Notes under the pieces: model-generated | The model's database searches: none | What the model saw: only the letters and a program-made list of their open reading frames with translations | What the model was told of the DNA's origin: nothing | Made by a program: the position numbers and the translations under genes | Part shown: positions 28,183 through 37,756 of the stretch, piece by piece | How positions within the stretch are numbered: the stretch's first letter is position 1 | Layout of the letters: every line of letters begins with the position of its first letter | NCBI RefSeq assembly: GCF_021278965.1 | Contig: NZ_CP065589.1 | Span: forward strand, 3,911,001 to 3,975,000 | Source of the DNA: Chryseobacterium capnotolerans | GTDB taxonomy: Bacteria > Bacteroidota > Bacteroidia > Flavobacteriales > Weeksellaceae | DNA length: 64,000 nt | Reading direction: 5' to 3'

Positions 28183-29078
28183 ATCATATTACTAAAATAA
28201 ACGGTGTTGATCTATGCTATGAAATTTTAGGAGCAGAGCATCAACAGACCATTGTTCTCATTTCAGGATTGGGAAGTCAAATGATCCGCTGGGATGATCC
28301 TTTTTGTCAATTATTGGTTCAACAGGGCCTCAGAGTGATCCGGTTTGATAACAGGGATTCGGGAGAATCTGTTTTTCATTCTGAAAAGAAGCTGAATTTC
28401 AATGGAAATCATCAGGAGTTTTTTTCTACTGTTAAAATGGAAGATGTTCCTTACTCTTTAATGGACATGGCAAAAGATGTGATTGGTTTACTCGATTATT
28501 TACAGATTGATCAAGCTCATTTTGCCGGCAGATCTATGGGTGGAATTATCGTACAATTATTGGGTTCATACTTTCCGAAAAGGGTTTTATCATTAACAAT
28601 CATAATGTCTACTTCCCTAAATCCTGCATTACCGCCTTCAGATCCGGAAGTGATGGCCATGATGATGAAACCTCCGATAGATCCAGCCTCCGACAAGGAA
28701 AGCTATCTCAAGGAAAAATTACTTTTTGCAAAAAGAATTTCAGGAGATTTATATGAACTGGAGGAAAGTTTAGAAATTAAAATGATTGAAGAAGAACTGA
28801 ACCGTTCAAAAACAAAATATGGAACGATAAGACAACTGTTGGCAATTTCTTCCTATCAATATACTCTGGATGTTTTAAAAAGAATAACCGTTCCTACTTT
28901 AGTTATCCATGGGACTCAGGACCCTATTTTTCGCTCTGATTGTGGAAAAGATATTGCAGATTCTATTCCTAATGCGAAATTTTTGTTGATGGAAGGAATG
29001 GGACATTCTATTCCCAAGGAATTATATTATCTTATCTGTAATCAAATTACAGCATTGATCTCAGAAGTTAGGGCATAG
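28179..29078 (+). CDS. alpha/beta hydrolase
   Basis: The 299-residue protein has the nucleophile elbow GRSMG with Ser119, acid Asp248 (HGTQDPIF) and His276 (GMGHSIP), plus the oxyanion region VLISGLGSQMIRWD. This is a complete catalytic triad of the alpha/beta-hydrolase fold; substrate unknown (ester, lactone or similar). It is the third gene of the MarR operon and ends 13 bp before the convergent helicase gene. Confidence 0.88.
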   Translation: MNHITKINGVDLCYEILGAEHQQTIVLISGLGSQMIRWDDPFCQLLVQQGLRVIRFDNRDSGESVFHSEKKLNFNGNHQEFFSTVKMEDVPYSLMDMAKDVIGLLDYLQIDQAHFAGRSMGGIIVQLLGSYFPKRVLSLTIIMSTSLNPALPPSDPEVMAMMMKPPIDPASDKESYLKEKLLFAKRISGDLYELEESLEIKMIEEELNRSKTKYGTIRQLLAISSYQYTLDVLKRITVPTLVIHGTQDPIFRSDCGKDIADSIPNAKFLLMEGMGHSIPKELYYLICNQITALISEVRA

Positions 29079-29091
29079 CTTTTAAGCAGTA

Positions 29092-31073
29092 TTATTGTTT
29101 AAAAGTTCTTTCGACTTCCGTTAACCCCATCTTTGCAAGATGCCTGTATACGGTTGCCAGAGTGAGATTTCTTTTTTCAGCAATTTCAAAAGGAGGCATT
29201 CCTTCATCAAATAATTGAAAAGTAATAAGATGGGTCGGTTTTTTAACTACTGTTATGGATGTATCTATTTCAGTTTTCTGATTAAATAAAGGAATATCCA
29301 GCAGGTGGCAGGATTTCAATCGTTCAATATACTCTCCAAGGTCGTACAGCAATGTTTTCGTTTCTTCGTTGAATTTTTTTAAACCTTTGATTCCTATTGT
29401 TTCCGAATAAAGGCTTTTCAAAGGTAATAAGAACTTCTCAGCGACATTTTTGAAGAAAAAGTTGACAGCACCCTGACATTTTTCTTCAATCTCACTCCAC
29501 TGAATATCACCGTTTATAAAATCGGTTAATTTCAGATGGATAACTTTTTAAATTTTTCAGTTACTTTAAAAAGATGTTCACTTTCTCTTTCAAAATCATT
29601 TAACAAGGTATTGATTTTCTTTGAATCTGGTATTTTTGTACCCATAATCACCTGTTTCCAATTCATTACCGCTTCTTTTAGCCAGGCTGCGTCTACTGTC
29701 ATCTGAACTTTATGTAATGTATAATCATATTTTTCATGTTCGATGATCTGTACTAAATGATCATTAGCATTGGTAGATATCTGAAAATCTTCGATTCTAT
29801 GGTCTTTGAGTATGGCATTCTTCGAAATTTCAGATTTCAGGATGATTCCATTCAGGGTACGGCATCGGCTTAATGCAACATAGACCTGTCCGCTGGCAAA
29901 GGATCTTCCGGCATCTATGATTACCCTATCAAATGTTAGTCCCTGACTTTTATGAATGGTAACAGCCCAGGCCAACCGTATGGGATATTGCTCAAAGCTT
30001 CCCAGTACTTCTGTTTTAATGTTTTTATCAGCATCCAGGGTATATCTTTTCTGTTCCCAGACTTCAGTGGTTACAATAATCTCTTTTTTGCTTTCATCAA
30101 GGATTACTTTGATAGTTTCTTCATCGAGATAGGAAATTTCTGCCAGCTTACCGTTATAAAAGTTTTTTTCCGGCGAAGAATCATTTCTTATAAACATAAT
30201 CTGAGCACCCACTTTCAGCTCCAGAGTTTCTTCCATCGGATATTGGGTTTCTTTAAAATCACCAATCACTGAAGCTTTATAAAACAGCGATTCGCTCTCC
30301 AGCTCTCTCAGTTTTTTCTGATTAATATGATCTGCAATACGGTTATGAGAACATAAATGAATATAGGTTTCAGCTTCAGGCTCAAAATCAGGATTGTATC
30401 TGGAATTCAGCTTTTCAAAATCCAGTTCATGAAAGTCTGCATGCCTTACAGCATCCAATATTTCCAGGAATTCTTTGTCCTGCTGGCGGTAGACCGTCAT
30501 TAATTCCACTGTTATTAACCGTATATTCTGCAAAGCTTTGGCTGAAAAGAAAAACGGGGTTTCGTAGAATTTTGAGAGAATCCGTTCAGAATCACTTCTT
30601 ACAACGGGCGGCAATTGATATAAATCCCCTACTAATAATAACTGAACTCCTCCAAAAGGCATTGGGTTCCGTCTTACTCTTCTTAATGAATGATCCATTA
30701 TATCTAATAAATCTGCTCTGAGCATAGACACTTCATCAATGACAATCAATTCTATTTCCCGAAAAAGATCCAGTTTTTCTTTTCTGTACTTAAAATGTGG
30801 AAACAGTTCGTTGATATTCATCGCAAGATTAGGATCAACAGGTTCTGTAGTAGGAACAAAGGTTCGGGAAGGAATAGCAAACAGCGAATGGATGGTTACC
30901 CCGCCGGCATTAATCGCTGCAATCCCTGTGGGAGCAACAATAATATGCTTTTTGTGTGTTTTCTTTACAAAATCATTCAGAAAGGTAGTTTTTCCTGTTC
31001 CTGCTTTTCCTGTCAGGAAAACACTTCTGTTGGTATGTTCCAGTAGCTCGACAAGTTCCTCCAAGGGATACAA
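29092..31073 (-). CDS. Pif1/RecD-like helicase with C-terminal HTH domain (frameshifted)
   Basis: Walker A GKAGTGKT (22-29), Walker B DEVSM (113-117), GVQLLLVGDLYQLPPV, and the C-terminal UvrD-like motif AVTIHKSQGLTFDRVIIDAG and YVALSRCRTLNG place it in SF1B (Pif1/RecD2). The main frame stops at 29532, but adding one A to the A5 run at 29545-29549 continues through KFKKVIHLKLTDF to a RecQ-type helix-turn-helix (FEIAEKRNLTLATVYRHLAK) ending at 29092, about 660 residues. The helicase-HTH fusion is normal for Bacteroidota. It would unwind DNA 5' to 3'. Confidence 0.85.
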
Positions 31074-31113
31074 TTTTTATCAAAGATAACTGATAAAAAT
31101 AAAAGCAGCTCAT

Positions 31114-31146
31114 AAAAAGAGACTGATCGCTATGGAACAGTCTCTT
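31114..31146 (-). terminator. terminator of the RNA-repair-like operon
   Basis: AAGAGACTG and CAGTCTCTT close a 12-base loop with T4 on the minus strand, 30 bp after the stop of the last exonuclease gene. Confidence 0.8.
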
Positions 31147-31175
31147 AGTATCAATGATATTTTCTGTATTGCATT

Positions 31176-31727
31176 TTAATTATGCTGCAGACACCAATGC
31201 AAGATCTTGGCTATATTTCGTGCATCATCTACACCTCTGTGATGAGTACCATCTAGTTTAAATCCAAGTTCATTCAGCGCTCTTTGCATTCCTACGCTTT
31301 TTCTTATGGTAGGGTGAGTTTGCCCGAATAATGTTTTGACATTGATATGATCATCACTTAACGGATAATCCAGATAAAATCTTCTGGCCTGGTTCTGGAG
31401 CATATTCAGATCATAGTTTCCATAGCTTGCCCAGGTTAAATCTTCTGAATCATATTCTGCTCTCAGAATATCGAATGCATCATCCAGCATGATTCCCTCG
31501 GTATCCAGCATATTTTGGGTAAGCGTAGTAAGTTCCGTACAGAACGGGCTTACTTTTGAATATTGAGGTTTTATTAAAATCCCTTCATTTTGTGAGATCT
31601 TACCGGTTTTTGTGTTCATAATACAAACTCCGATTTCGATGATCTCACTTTCCTGACCTCTCGGCGGGTATTTTTCCCAACATGTGGCTTCAAGGTCTAT
31701 AATGAGTATATTTTCTGTTGTTTTCAT
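31176..31727 (-). CDS. DEDDh 3'-5' exonuclease, ERI-1-like, copy 1
   Basis: The 183-residue protein has Exo I DLEATCW with Asp11 and Glu13, a central WASYGNYDLNM with Asp, and Exo III HHRGVDDARN with His163 and Asp167. These are the metal and general-base residues of DEDDh enzymes, closest to the ERI-1/KapD group that trims RNA 3' ends. It is last in the operon and paralogous to the genes at 31797 and 37200. Confidence 0.9.
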   Translation of the reverse strand: MKTTENILIIDLEATCWEKYPPRGQESEIIEIGVCIMNTKTGKISQNEGILIKPQYSKVSPFCTELTTLTQNMLDTEGIMLDDAFDILRAEYDSEDLTWASYGNYDLNMLQNQARRFYLDYPLSDDHINVKTLFGQTHPTIRKSVGMQRALNELGFKLDGTHHRGVDDARNIAKILHWCLQHN

Positions 31728-31796
31728 TGTTTTTTATTTAAGGTTAAAAGATGGAAGCGATGTATTATTTTAAGTTTGTTGCTTCCATCCAGATGA

Positions 31797-32342
31797 TTAC
31801 TCCAAAATCTTATTAAGAATTTTGGCTGTATTATAAGCATCGTCTGCTCCGCTGTGATGATTTCCGTCGAAATTCATTTTCAGATGATCCAGGGCTCTTT
31901 TCAGTCCAATAGATTTATACAGTCTGAAATGTCTTTTGAATTCATACATCACATTAAGGTATTGTCCTGAAAAAGGATTTTCTATCCCGAGCCAATCGCA
32001 CTGTTCGATGATCTGTTCTCTATCGAAGTTTCCATATCCGGCCCAGGTGAGAGCTTCAGGATTGTACTCACCCCTGATTTTCTCACAGGCTTCTTCGAAA
32101 TAGATTCCTTTTTCTTCTATTAATTGCGGAGTAATTCCAGTTAGCTTTGTGCAGAATCTATTGATTTCTGATCTTTCAGGAATGACATAAATGCTTTGTT
32201 TTTGAGAAATAGTATTGGATATAAGATTCAACTTACAAATTCCCATTTCTATAATATCAACTTTCTGTCCGATTGGAATCCTGTCGTTATCCCAACAGGT
32301 TGCTTCCAAATCGACAATTATGATTTCATTGGTTGTTTTCAT
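31797..32342 (-). CDS. DEDDh 3'-5' exonuclease, ERI-1-like, copy 2
   Basis: The 181-residue protein has DLEATCW (Asp11, Glu13), WAGYGNFDRE and HHSGADDAYNTAK (His163, Asp167), so all catalytic residues are present. It is closer to copy 3 (37200) in the ending NHSGADDAYNTAKIL than to copy 1. It lies 70 bp upstream of copy 1 in the same operon, which points to duplication within the cluster. Confidence 0.9.
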   Translation of the reverse strand: MKTTNEIIIVDLEATCWDNDRIPIGQKVDIIEMGICKLNLISNTISQKQSIYVIPERSEINRFCTKLTGITPQLIEEKGIYFEEACEKIRGEYNPEALTWAGYGNFDREQIIEQCDWLGIENPFSGQYLNVMYEFKRHFRLYKSIGLKRALDHLKMNFDGNHHSGADDAYNTAKILNKILE

Positions 32343-32481
32343 GGTTGTGTAAAATGTGTTAATGGGAACAGGATAAAGTCAATAAATAAAGTCATAAAGA
32401 ACCTGGATACCATAAATATGGCATCATTTAGCTATTGATCTATTTTCAGTTTAAATTCTTTCTCCCAGACTCTCCTGTCTA

Positions 32482-33045
32482 TTACTCCCGAGGGGCAAAT
32501 GGTGGTGTCCATTTTTTCTTTTTCATGATTTCCTTGACTTCTTCGTAGGATATTGGATAAAAATCGTGGCAATCTACTCCTACGTCGAAACTCAATGCCA
32601 TTTCATCATCCGGCAAGGTTCCGTGTGAATGTCCGTATAACTGCCAGACTCCACGATGTGAGCCATTCCAGGTACGCATGGCGTAATGGAAGAGAATAAT
32701 TTTCTGTTTTCCGTTGCTATTATCAGGTTCATCAATTTTCAATTCATGATAATCTCTGATGGAGGCGAATCGTTTAGGATACGTTAAAGCAGCCCCCTCG
32801 TGATTCCCCTTGATCAAATGGATATTTCCGTTCAGCTGATCTAAGATTTCCTTTGTAAAGTCTGGCTTTCCAAGACTGAAATCTCCTAAATGGTAGACGG
32901 TATCTCCCGGATTGATTCTTTCATTCCATCTTTTGATCAGTTCCTGATTCATATGTTCCATAGACTCAAAGGGTCTTTCGGAAAATTTTATAATATTTTC
33001 GTGACCAAAGTGATGGTCGGCTGTGAAAAATATATTGGGTTTCAT
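32482..33045 (-). CDS. calcineurin-like metallophosphoesterase
   Basis: The 187-residue protein shows all MPE motifs: FFTADHHFGHENI, YHLGDFSLG, LIKGNHE, LFHYAMRTW and LYGHSHGTL. It matches small stand-alone phosphoesterases that hydrolyse phosphodiesters or phosphomonoesters, sometimes 2',3'-cyclic ends. Within a set of RNA ligases and a cyclic-phosphate receiver protein, a role in RNA end processing is a fair inference. Confidence 0.88.
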   Translation of the reverse strand: MKPNIFFTADHHFGHENIIKFSERPFESMEHMNQELIKRWNERINPGDTVYHLGDFSLGKPDFTKEILDQLNGNIHLIKGNHEGAALTYPKRFASIRDYHELKIDEPDNSNGKQKIILFHYAMRTWNGSHRGVWQLYGHSHGTLPDDEMALSFDVGVDCHDFYPISYEEVKEIMKKKKWTPPFAPRE

Positions 33046-33057
33046 TGTTTTATTTTT

Positions 33058-33145
33058 TTGTTACCACCCCGTCAAATCTACGATTTGACACCCCTCCGGA
33101 GGAGGGGAATATCACGTCTTCAACTGAAATTATTGTGAAGGGTGG
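33058..33145. repeat. CCACCCC-type intergenic repeat, copy A
   Basis: ACCACCCCGTCAAA, CACCCCTCCGGAGGAGGGGA and CACGTCTTCAACTGA appear in the same order as in the copy at 34112-34200. Confidence 0.55.
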
Positions 33146-33158
33146 AATCTTAATTTTT

Positions 33159-34100
33159 TTAATTTTGAAATGCTTGATAAAAAGCAGTTTCAATTTCTTG
33201 TTGATCGTTTTCAGTATATCTTCTTGAAAAATGGATAGGAACGGCTTCTTTCACCTTACATTCCTTCATAATCTTTCCAGATGCAGAGGCAAAGCTGTGG
33301 TAATTGATCTTCGCAAATTCCTGATCCGAATCTTTATAAAATGTTTCAATATAGACTTTATCTGCATCATTGAAGACTTCTTTTATCTTTTTATAATTGT
33401 CTTCATCAGCAGCATGATCCATAATTACTCCTAATTTGTAACCTTCATTTCTGGTTAACAAATGAAACAAATCTGATGCTTTATACAAAGTTCCTTCTAT
33501 TTCGATTTCTTTATCCGAGTCATTATTTTCAAAGGCCACTTTCAGTTCACTGATCCATTTTCCTTTCTTAAAATCAGAAGCATTTTCATGAAAAGTAATA
33601 GAATCTCTTTCCTTAAACAGGTAAGCAATAGAATCTGTTTTGTGGTCCAGAATTGCAAAATCTACATTTACATATTCATCTTCAAAAAGGAAATCCTGAG
33701 TCTTTACAAATTCAAGGTTCCAATAAGGAGGACGAAGGGTATAAACATTGATTTCTTCTTTAGAAACAATTTCACGGATCTCATACTCAATAGCATCTTC
33801 TGCTATTAAATTCCAGGTATAGGATTTTAATCTTGCTTCAATTTGCTGATGAATATTTTTTGGTCCACAGATCACAACTTTTTCTCCGCTTCCAATCTGA
33901 TGTCTGAAAATTCCGTCAAAATTGGAAAAATGATCGATATGCGTATGGCTGATCAATATCGCTGATATCGCCTGTGCTTCCTTTACCGTTAATAAACTTG
34001 CTTCTCCACAATCACACAAATAGTGCTTTGCTGAGTTGGGAACTTTTATTAATATACTGATGTCTTCTTTTAAAAGACTTTTTATTTCTGCCTGTAACAT
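33159..34100 (-). CDS. RNase Z-like MBL-fold protein
   Basis: The 313-residue MBL-fold protein has the zinc motif HTHIDH (52-57), CDCGEAS, a later GVIMDHA histidine and the C-terminal PIHFSRRY, which resembles the HFSxRY box of RNase Z. True RNase Z cuts tRNA precursors after the discriminator base. It seems a diverged paralogue rather than the housekeeping enzyme, because the exosite arm is not obvious. Next to a tRNA array and RNA ligases, a tRNA 3' processing role is plausible. Confidence 0.78.
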   Translation of the reverse strand: MLQAEIKSLLKEDISILIKVPNSAKHYLCDCGEASLLTVKEAQAISAILISHTHIDHFSNFDGIFRHQIGSGEKVVICGPKNIHQQIEARLKSYTWNLIAEDAIEYEIREIVSKEEINVYTLRPPYWNLEFVKTQDFLFEDEYVNVDFAILDHKTDSIAYLFKERDSITFHENASDFKKGKWISELKVAFENNDSDKEIEIEGTLYKASDLFHLLTRNEGYKLGVIMDHAADEDNYKKIKEVFNDADKVYIETFYKDSDQEFAKINYHSFASASGKIMKECKVKEAVPIHFSRRYTENDQQEIETAFYQAFQN

Positions 34101-34111
34101 TGTTTTTCTTT

Positions 34112-34200
34112 TTTAAACCACCCCATCAAAAATTTTTAATTTTTGCCACCCCTTCATTGGAGGGGAATTTTCACGTCTTCAACTGAGATACTTGTAAAAA
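34112..34200. repeat. CCACCCC-type intergenic repeat, copy B
   Basis: ACCACCCCATCAAA, CCACCCCTTCATTGGAGGGG and CACGTCTTCAACTGA repeat the order of copy A. Both copies sit on either side of the RNase Z-like gene. Confidence 0.55.
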
Positions 34201-34299
34201 TACCTGTTTCTATCCATTTCTCAGGTATATTTGAATGCTTTCAATCTATGTGCATAATGACATGCTTGGCTTTTTAAGTTGTGGTTGCATTTATATATA

Positions 34300-34335
34300 T
34301 AAAAGTTCCGGTAAAATAAATTACCGAAACTTCAT
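34300..34335 (-). terminator. terminator after the small RNA ligase gene
   Basis: Arms GTTTCGGTAA and TTACCGGAAC with a T run on the minus strand, 7 bp after the ligase stop. It may separate an upstream from a downstream half of the cluster. Confidence 0.75.
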
Positions 34336-34341
34336 CTTTAT

Positions 34342-34932
34342 TTAAACAATAAGTTCTTTTATCGCTTTTCTATGTATACCAAAATCAGATTTCCTGATCT
34401 TACACATACGATTATCCGCTGTATGATGGAAAACAATACCTTCCATATTATTCTCAGGATTGCTCAGAAAGTTTTTGATACATTCAAAATCCAGACTTTC
34501 TAAACTAAGAATATTATTTCCGTGCTTTACTAATAAATGACCTTTAATATTTTCAGGGTTCCCCTGTACTTTCTCCCCAATAAGTTCGTAAGTACCTTCT
34601 TCCACCTTGCCCGATTCGGCCAACGCATTAAAACCTTCCCAGAAGTACTGATCATCTTTTTTCTCCATGCTACACTCAACCCAATGCGGATGATGGCCTG
34701 TAGTAAGATCTGCTTCCTGACATGGAATTGCACCTTCAGGAGCTGTTTTACCTTTTTTGGCATCGTATCTTTTGTATAATTTACCATTGATCACCGCACA
34801 TGCAGAACCATCAAACTTTTGCGTAGCAATAGCTTTTCCATCAAAAACCCAATTGTTTTCAGGATTAATTTCGTTAATAACTCTTCCTAAATTATTTATA
34901 TCTTTTTTGAATAATGTACTTATCTTTTTCAT
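34342..34932 (-). CDS. RNA ligase, short DUF5565-type
   Basis: With the start at MKKISTLF (34932; an alternative ATG is at 34953), the protein has 196 residues. Motif I TQKFDG puts the AMP-accepting lysine at 39. Then come LYKRYDAKKG, an ELIGEKVQGNP motif III-like block, EGIVFHH (motif IV) and MCKIRKSDFG (motif V). This is a minimal nucleotidyltransferase core like the RNA ligases predicted in bacterial repair systems. It follows the Rnl2 gene by 51 bp. Substrate is probably nicked structured RNA. Confidence 0.85.
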   Translation of the reverse strand: MKKISTLFKKDINNLGRVINEINPENNWVFDGKAIATQKFDGSACAVINGKLYKRYDAKKGKTAPEGAIPCQEADLTTGHHPHWVECSMEKKDDQYFWEGFNALAESGKVEEGTYELIGEKVQGNPENIKGHLLVKHGNNILSLESLDFECIKNFLSNPENNMEGIVFHHTADNRMCKIRKSDFGIHRKAIKELIV

Positions 34933-34983
34933 TTTTAATTGCTTTAATGGCAAAAGCTCTTATTCATTGGCATCAATCCCAAA

Positions 34984-35997
34984 CTATACTTTTGCTGAAT
35001 TTAATTCTTCTTTCACAATATCAATCACTAAAGAATTCAACTTTTTGTTGATCCTTTTCTGTTCTTCTTTTTCAATGGTTGTAAAAACTGCCGGAAAATC
35101 TTTTTCAAAATCTTCTAAAATGTCCTGCGCAAAAAGACCAATCACTTTTCCTATCATTTTAGGTTCGAATTCGCCGATTTTGCTCACCACATTATTCAAA
35201 CGGTTCACTGTTGCGTATCTCTGGATTTCGTTCCAGATATTTTGAGCAGTTTCACTGAAATCAAGCTTTTTTTGAACAATTTTATCTTGTTTTTTGACCA
35301 TTTTAGACTTTTCGATCCACTTTTCATTTTTATTTTTAAGAATGACTCTGGCTCCGTTTCCAAAATATCTGGTTTTTAGAGTTTTGATAATGGTTCCTTC
35401 ACACATGTTATTCATTTCCGGTAATCCTAACCAGGTTGGGATTTTAGAATTGAAAACATTCGGGAACATCAAAGCTTCTTCTAAAGTTCCTTCAAATAAG
35501 GTTTTAGCATAGAAAAATCCGGTCTCCTCAAAAATTGAGTTGGCAATATCCGTATCCAAATAAGTAACCCCATTCAAGTTAATATCGAATGCATAAAAAT
35601 CGTTGTAAGGTGCATATTCAATTCCTGCCTGCACTTTTATTGCGTCTTTTACGGGTTCTACTTCTTTATGTTTGTAACCGCCGCCGAACAATTCACCGTA
35701 GATGACTACAGTTTCAATATCCGGATATATTGTCTTCACTTTTTGAAACAAATTAATTACATTTTTTCTGTATTGTTCCAAAATTTTGTGTGCATTATAA
35801 AATTTCTCCTCTTTCTCAATGAAAGCTGTTCTTTTGGCGATTTTAATTTCCTTTCCGTCGGTAAAGAAAGAGAAATTAGCTCCATGAACTTTTTCCTGCA
35901 CGATGAAAACCTCATCTCCAAAGCCCTGCATCTTGATCTGATCGATCATTCGGCTCTGGTAAGCATTTTCTATAGAGTTATATGTTTTGAAAATCAT
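34984..35997 (-). CDS. T4 Rnl2-type RNA ligase
   Basis: At 337 residues it has the size of T4 RNA ligase 2 and matches it end to end: motif I QEKVHGAN with Lys36, AKRTAF, VIYGELFGGGY (III/IIIa), CEGTIIKT (IV), RVILKNKNEKW (V) and the C-terminal domain NRLNNVVSKIGEF...GLFAQDILED. Rnl2 enzymes seal 3'-OH/5'-PO4 nicks in double-stranded or folded RNA using ATP. It lies between the cyclic-phosphate receiver gene and a second ligase. Confidence in activity is high because every motif is kept. Confidence 0.95.
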   Translation of the reverse strand: MIFKTYNSIENAYQSRMIDQIKMQGFGDEVFIVQEKVHGANFSFFTDGKEIKIAKRTAFIEKEEKFYNAHKILEQYRKNVINLFQKVKTIYPDIETVVIYGELFGGGYKHKEVEPVKDAIKVQAGIEYAPYNDFYAFDINLNGVTYLDTDIANSIFEETGFFYAKTLFEGTLEEALMFPNVFNSKIPTWLGLPEMNNMCEGTIIKTLKTRYFGNGARVILKNKNEKWIEKSKMVKKQDKIVQKKLDFSETAQNIWNEIQRYATVNRLNNVVSKIGEFEPKMIGKVIGLFAQDILEDFEKDFPAVFTTIEKEEQKRINKKLNSLVIDIVKEELNSAKV

Positions 35998-36029
35998 TTT
36001 TTTAGTTTTTTAAAGTTTTTTAAAAGCCT

Positions 36030-36371
36030 TTATATATTCTCCTTTCCTACGGGATTCATGGAATGGCTATAGAATTTTGGTAAGTCTAAATAATTATCCA
36101 TACAGTACTCTACCAACCATTTTGCACAGTCATAACCTGTTTTTTCCACAAACTCACCGGCATCCTGTTTTAGATAATGCTCATCTGCAAGATCATGATC
36201 AAAAGAAATCATTTCCGGAAGGCCTTTCTCTAGAATTCTATTGACAAACTGATCGTAATTCCGAACAATATGCCAGTCTCTCCTGAGAAAAATATCCTGT
36301 TTGGTATAACGATATGCCTCAATCGGATATCGAATATCATCCAGAAACAATAGTCTTTTGGTCATTTCCAT
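36030..36371 (-). CDS. cyclic-phosphate-processing receiver (cREC) domain protein
   Basis: The 113-residue protein has LFLDDIRYP (Asp11, Asp12), an HIVRNYDQFVNRIL stretch, PEMISFDHDLAD (57-63), GYDCAKWLVEYC and YSHSMNPVGKENI. This is the receiver-like family predicted to process 2',3'-cyclic phosphate ends in RNA repair operons. The protein stops at ENI; relatives continue a few residues, and an in-frame stretch LLKNFKK follows the stop, so a base change or indel there is possible. It sits directly upstream of Rnl2, which needs 3'-OH ends. Confidence 0.88.
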   Translation of the reverse strand: MEMTKRLLFLDDIRYPIEAYRYTKQDIFLRRDWHIVRNYDQFVNRILEKGLPEMISFDHDLADEHYLKQDAGEFVEKTGYDCAKWLVEYCMDNYLDLPKFYSHSMNPVGKENI

Positions 36372-36395
36372 CGTATTATTTTTTTTGAACTTTAC

Positions 36396-37181
36396 CTAGT
36401 CCTCATGAATCCAATCTACAACGGTCTTTAAAAAATGTAATCTCACTTCTTCGAACCTTGTAATATTAGGTATATGATTAATTTCCAATAAATGTTTATG
36501 ACCGTTTTTCTGAACGATATAGTCATTCGCGATCACATCCATTCCTATCTTTTCTTTTAACATCAGGGTATCTTGTAAAAGTTCTGCATCCATTTCCATG
36601 AATTGGGCATCATCCGGATGGATGGATTTTAGCCATGTATCTCCTTCAAGCTTTATCTGCCAGGATTTTTCACCAATGTTTAAAATTCTTACAGCATCGC
36701 CTTCAAAATAAGGTTCCAGCACACTATTTTCTGTACTTTCCCAACTTCCTGTAAATTTATGTTTGTTCTCTCCACAATGCCAATTTCCCCATTTTGCCAC
36801 TAACTCGGTATCTGTATTCACATAAGCTCCTGCTGAGATAAATCCTCTTTGGGAATTAAATTTTGAATACTTCATCGCCTTAGCAAGGCAAGGAATTTTC
36901 AATCTACATTCGAGCATTCCGTAAGCGTTTGGGAAACATGGGCCGTTCCAAATTGTCAATCCGGCGATAAGATCGAGATCATCTTCAAAAATCCCGTGAT
37001 ACACGACCTTATCTACCGGAAGCATTCCTACTCCCTGGGCCTTTTCAACATATAAGGTTCCGTCCACAACTTTTATCATTGGAATGGATTGGTGCCAGAT
37101 CATAAGGCCATCATAATGTTGTCGTATATATTCGTATTCCTGTTCGTGTAAGCCGATAACGGCTATTCTATTGTGAGTCAT
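36396..37181 (-). CDS. ATP-grasp-like protein (R2K type, family uncertain)
   Basis: The 261-residue protein has an ATP-grasp-like C-terminal half: SVLEPYFEGDAVRILNIG, SWQIKLEG and the metal-binding end DVIANDYIVQKNGHKHLLEINHIPN (Asp and ExN). The N-terminal part (KVVYHGIFEDDLDLIAGLT) is typical of a pre-ATP-grasp strand set. ATP-grasp enzymes join a carboxylate to an amine or thiol. R2K-clade members occur in RNA repair and tRNA-linked gene sets, as I recall; substrate unknown. Confidence 0.75.
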   Translation of the reverse strand: MTHNRIAVIGLHEQEYEYIRQHYDGLMIWHQSIPMIKVVDGTLYVEKAQGVGMLPVDKVVYHGIFEDDLDLIAGLTIWNGPCFPNAYGMLECRLKIPCLAKAMKYSKFNSQRGFISAGAYVNTDTELVAKWGNWHCGENKHKFTGSWESTENSVLEPYFEGDAVRILNIGEKSWQIKLEGDTWLKSIHPDDAQFMEMDAELLQDTLMLKEKIGMDVIANDYIVQKNGHKHLLEINHIPNITRFEEVRLHFLKTVVDWIHED

Positions 37182-37199
37182 GTTTCTAGTTTTTTTGTG

Positions 37200-37745
37200 T
37201 TATTTTCTTAACACGTGATATAATAGTTTGGCGGTATTATAAGCATCGTCTGCTCCGCTGTGGTTATTTCCTTCAAATTCAAGATTTCTTGCTTCGAGTT
37301 CTTTTAAAAGACCTCTTGGCTTTTCTCCTTTCATCAGGGTTATCAATATTTTCAGATCAATATAAGTTGTATTAAAGGGAGATCTTATTCCCATTTCTTT
37401 ACATTGACTTTCCATAATTTCCTTATCAAATCCTCCGTATCCTGAATAAATTCTGACCAGCGAATTATATCTGTTCCTGATTCTTGAACAGGCTTCCTGA
37501 AAAGAGAGTCCTTCTTTTTCCAGTTTTTCAGCTGTAATTCCGGTCAGTTGTGTACAGTATTCACTGACTTCGGATTTGTAAGGTTTTACGAAATAACTTC
37601 TTTTATCTTCGATGCTTCCATCTGACATATTCAGCTTGCAGATTCCGATTTCAATAATTTCTCTTTCCTGATTTTCAGGAATCTTGTCATCTTCCCAGCA
37701 AGTCGCTTCTATGTCTATCACTGTAATTTTATCATACAAAAGCAT
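37200..37745 (-). CDS. DEDDh 3'-5' exonuclease, ERI-1-like, copy 3
   Basis: The 181-residue protein has DIEATCW (Asp11, Glu13), YSGYGGFDKE and NHSGADDAYNTAK (His162, Asp166). It is a third paralogue in 6.6 kb, which suggests distinct RNA substrates or dosage. It lies 11 bp before the ATP-grasp protein 37757-38533 in gene order and 18 bp from the next gene. Confidence 0.9.
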   Translation of the reverse strand: MLLYDKITVIDIEATCWEDDKIPENQEREIIEIGICKLNMSDGSIEDKRSYFVKPYKSEVSEYCTQLTGITAEKLEKEGLSFQEACSRIRNRYNSLVRIYSGYGGFDKEIMESQCKEMGIRSPFNTTYIDLKILITLMKGEKPRGLLKELEARNLEFEGNNHSGADDAYNTAKLLYHVLRK

Positions 37746-37756
37746 TTCTTTATTTT

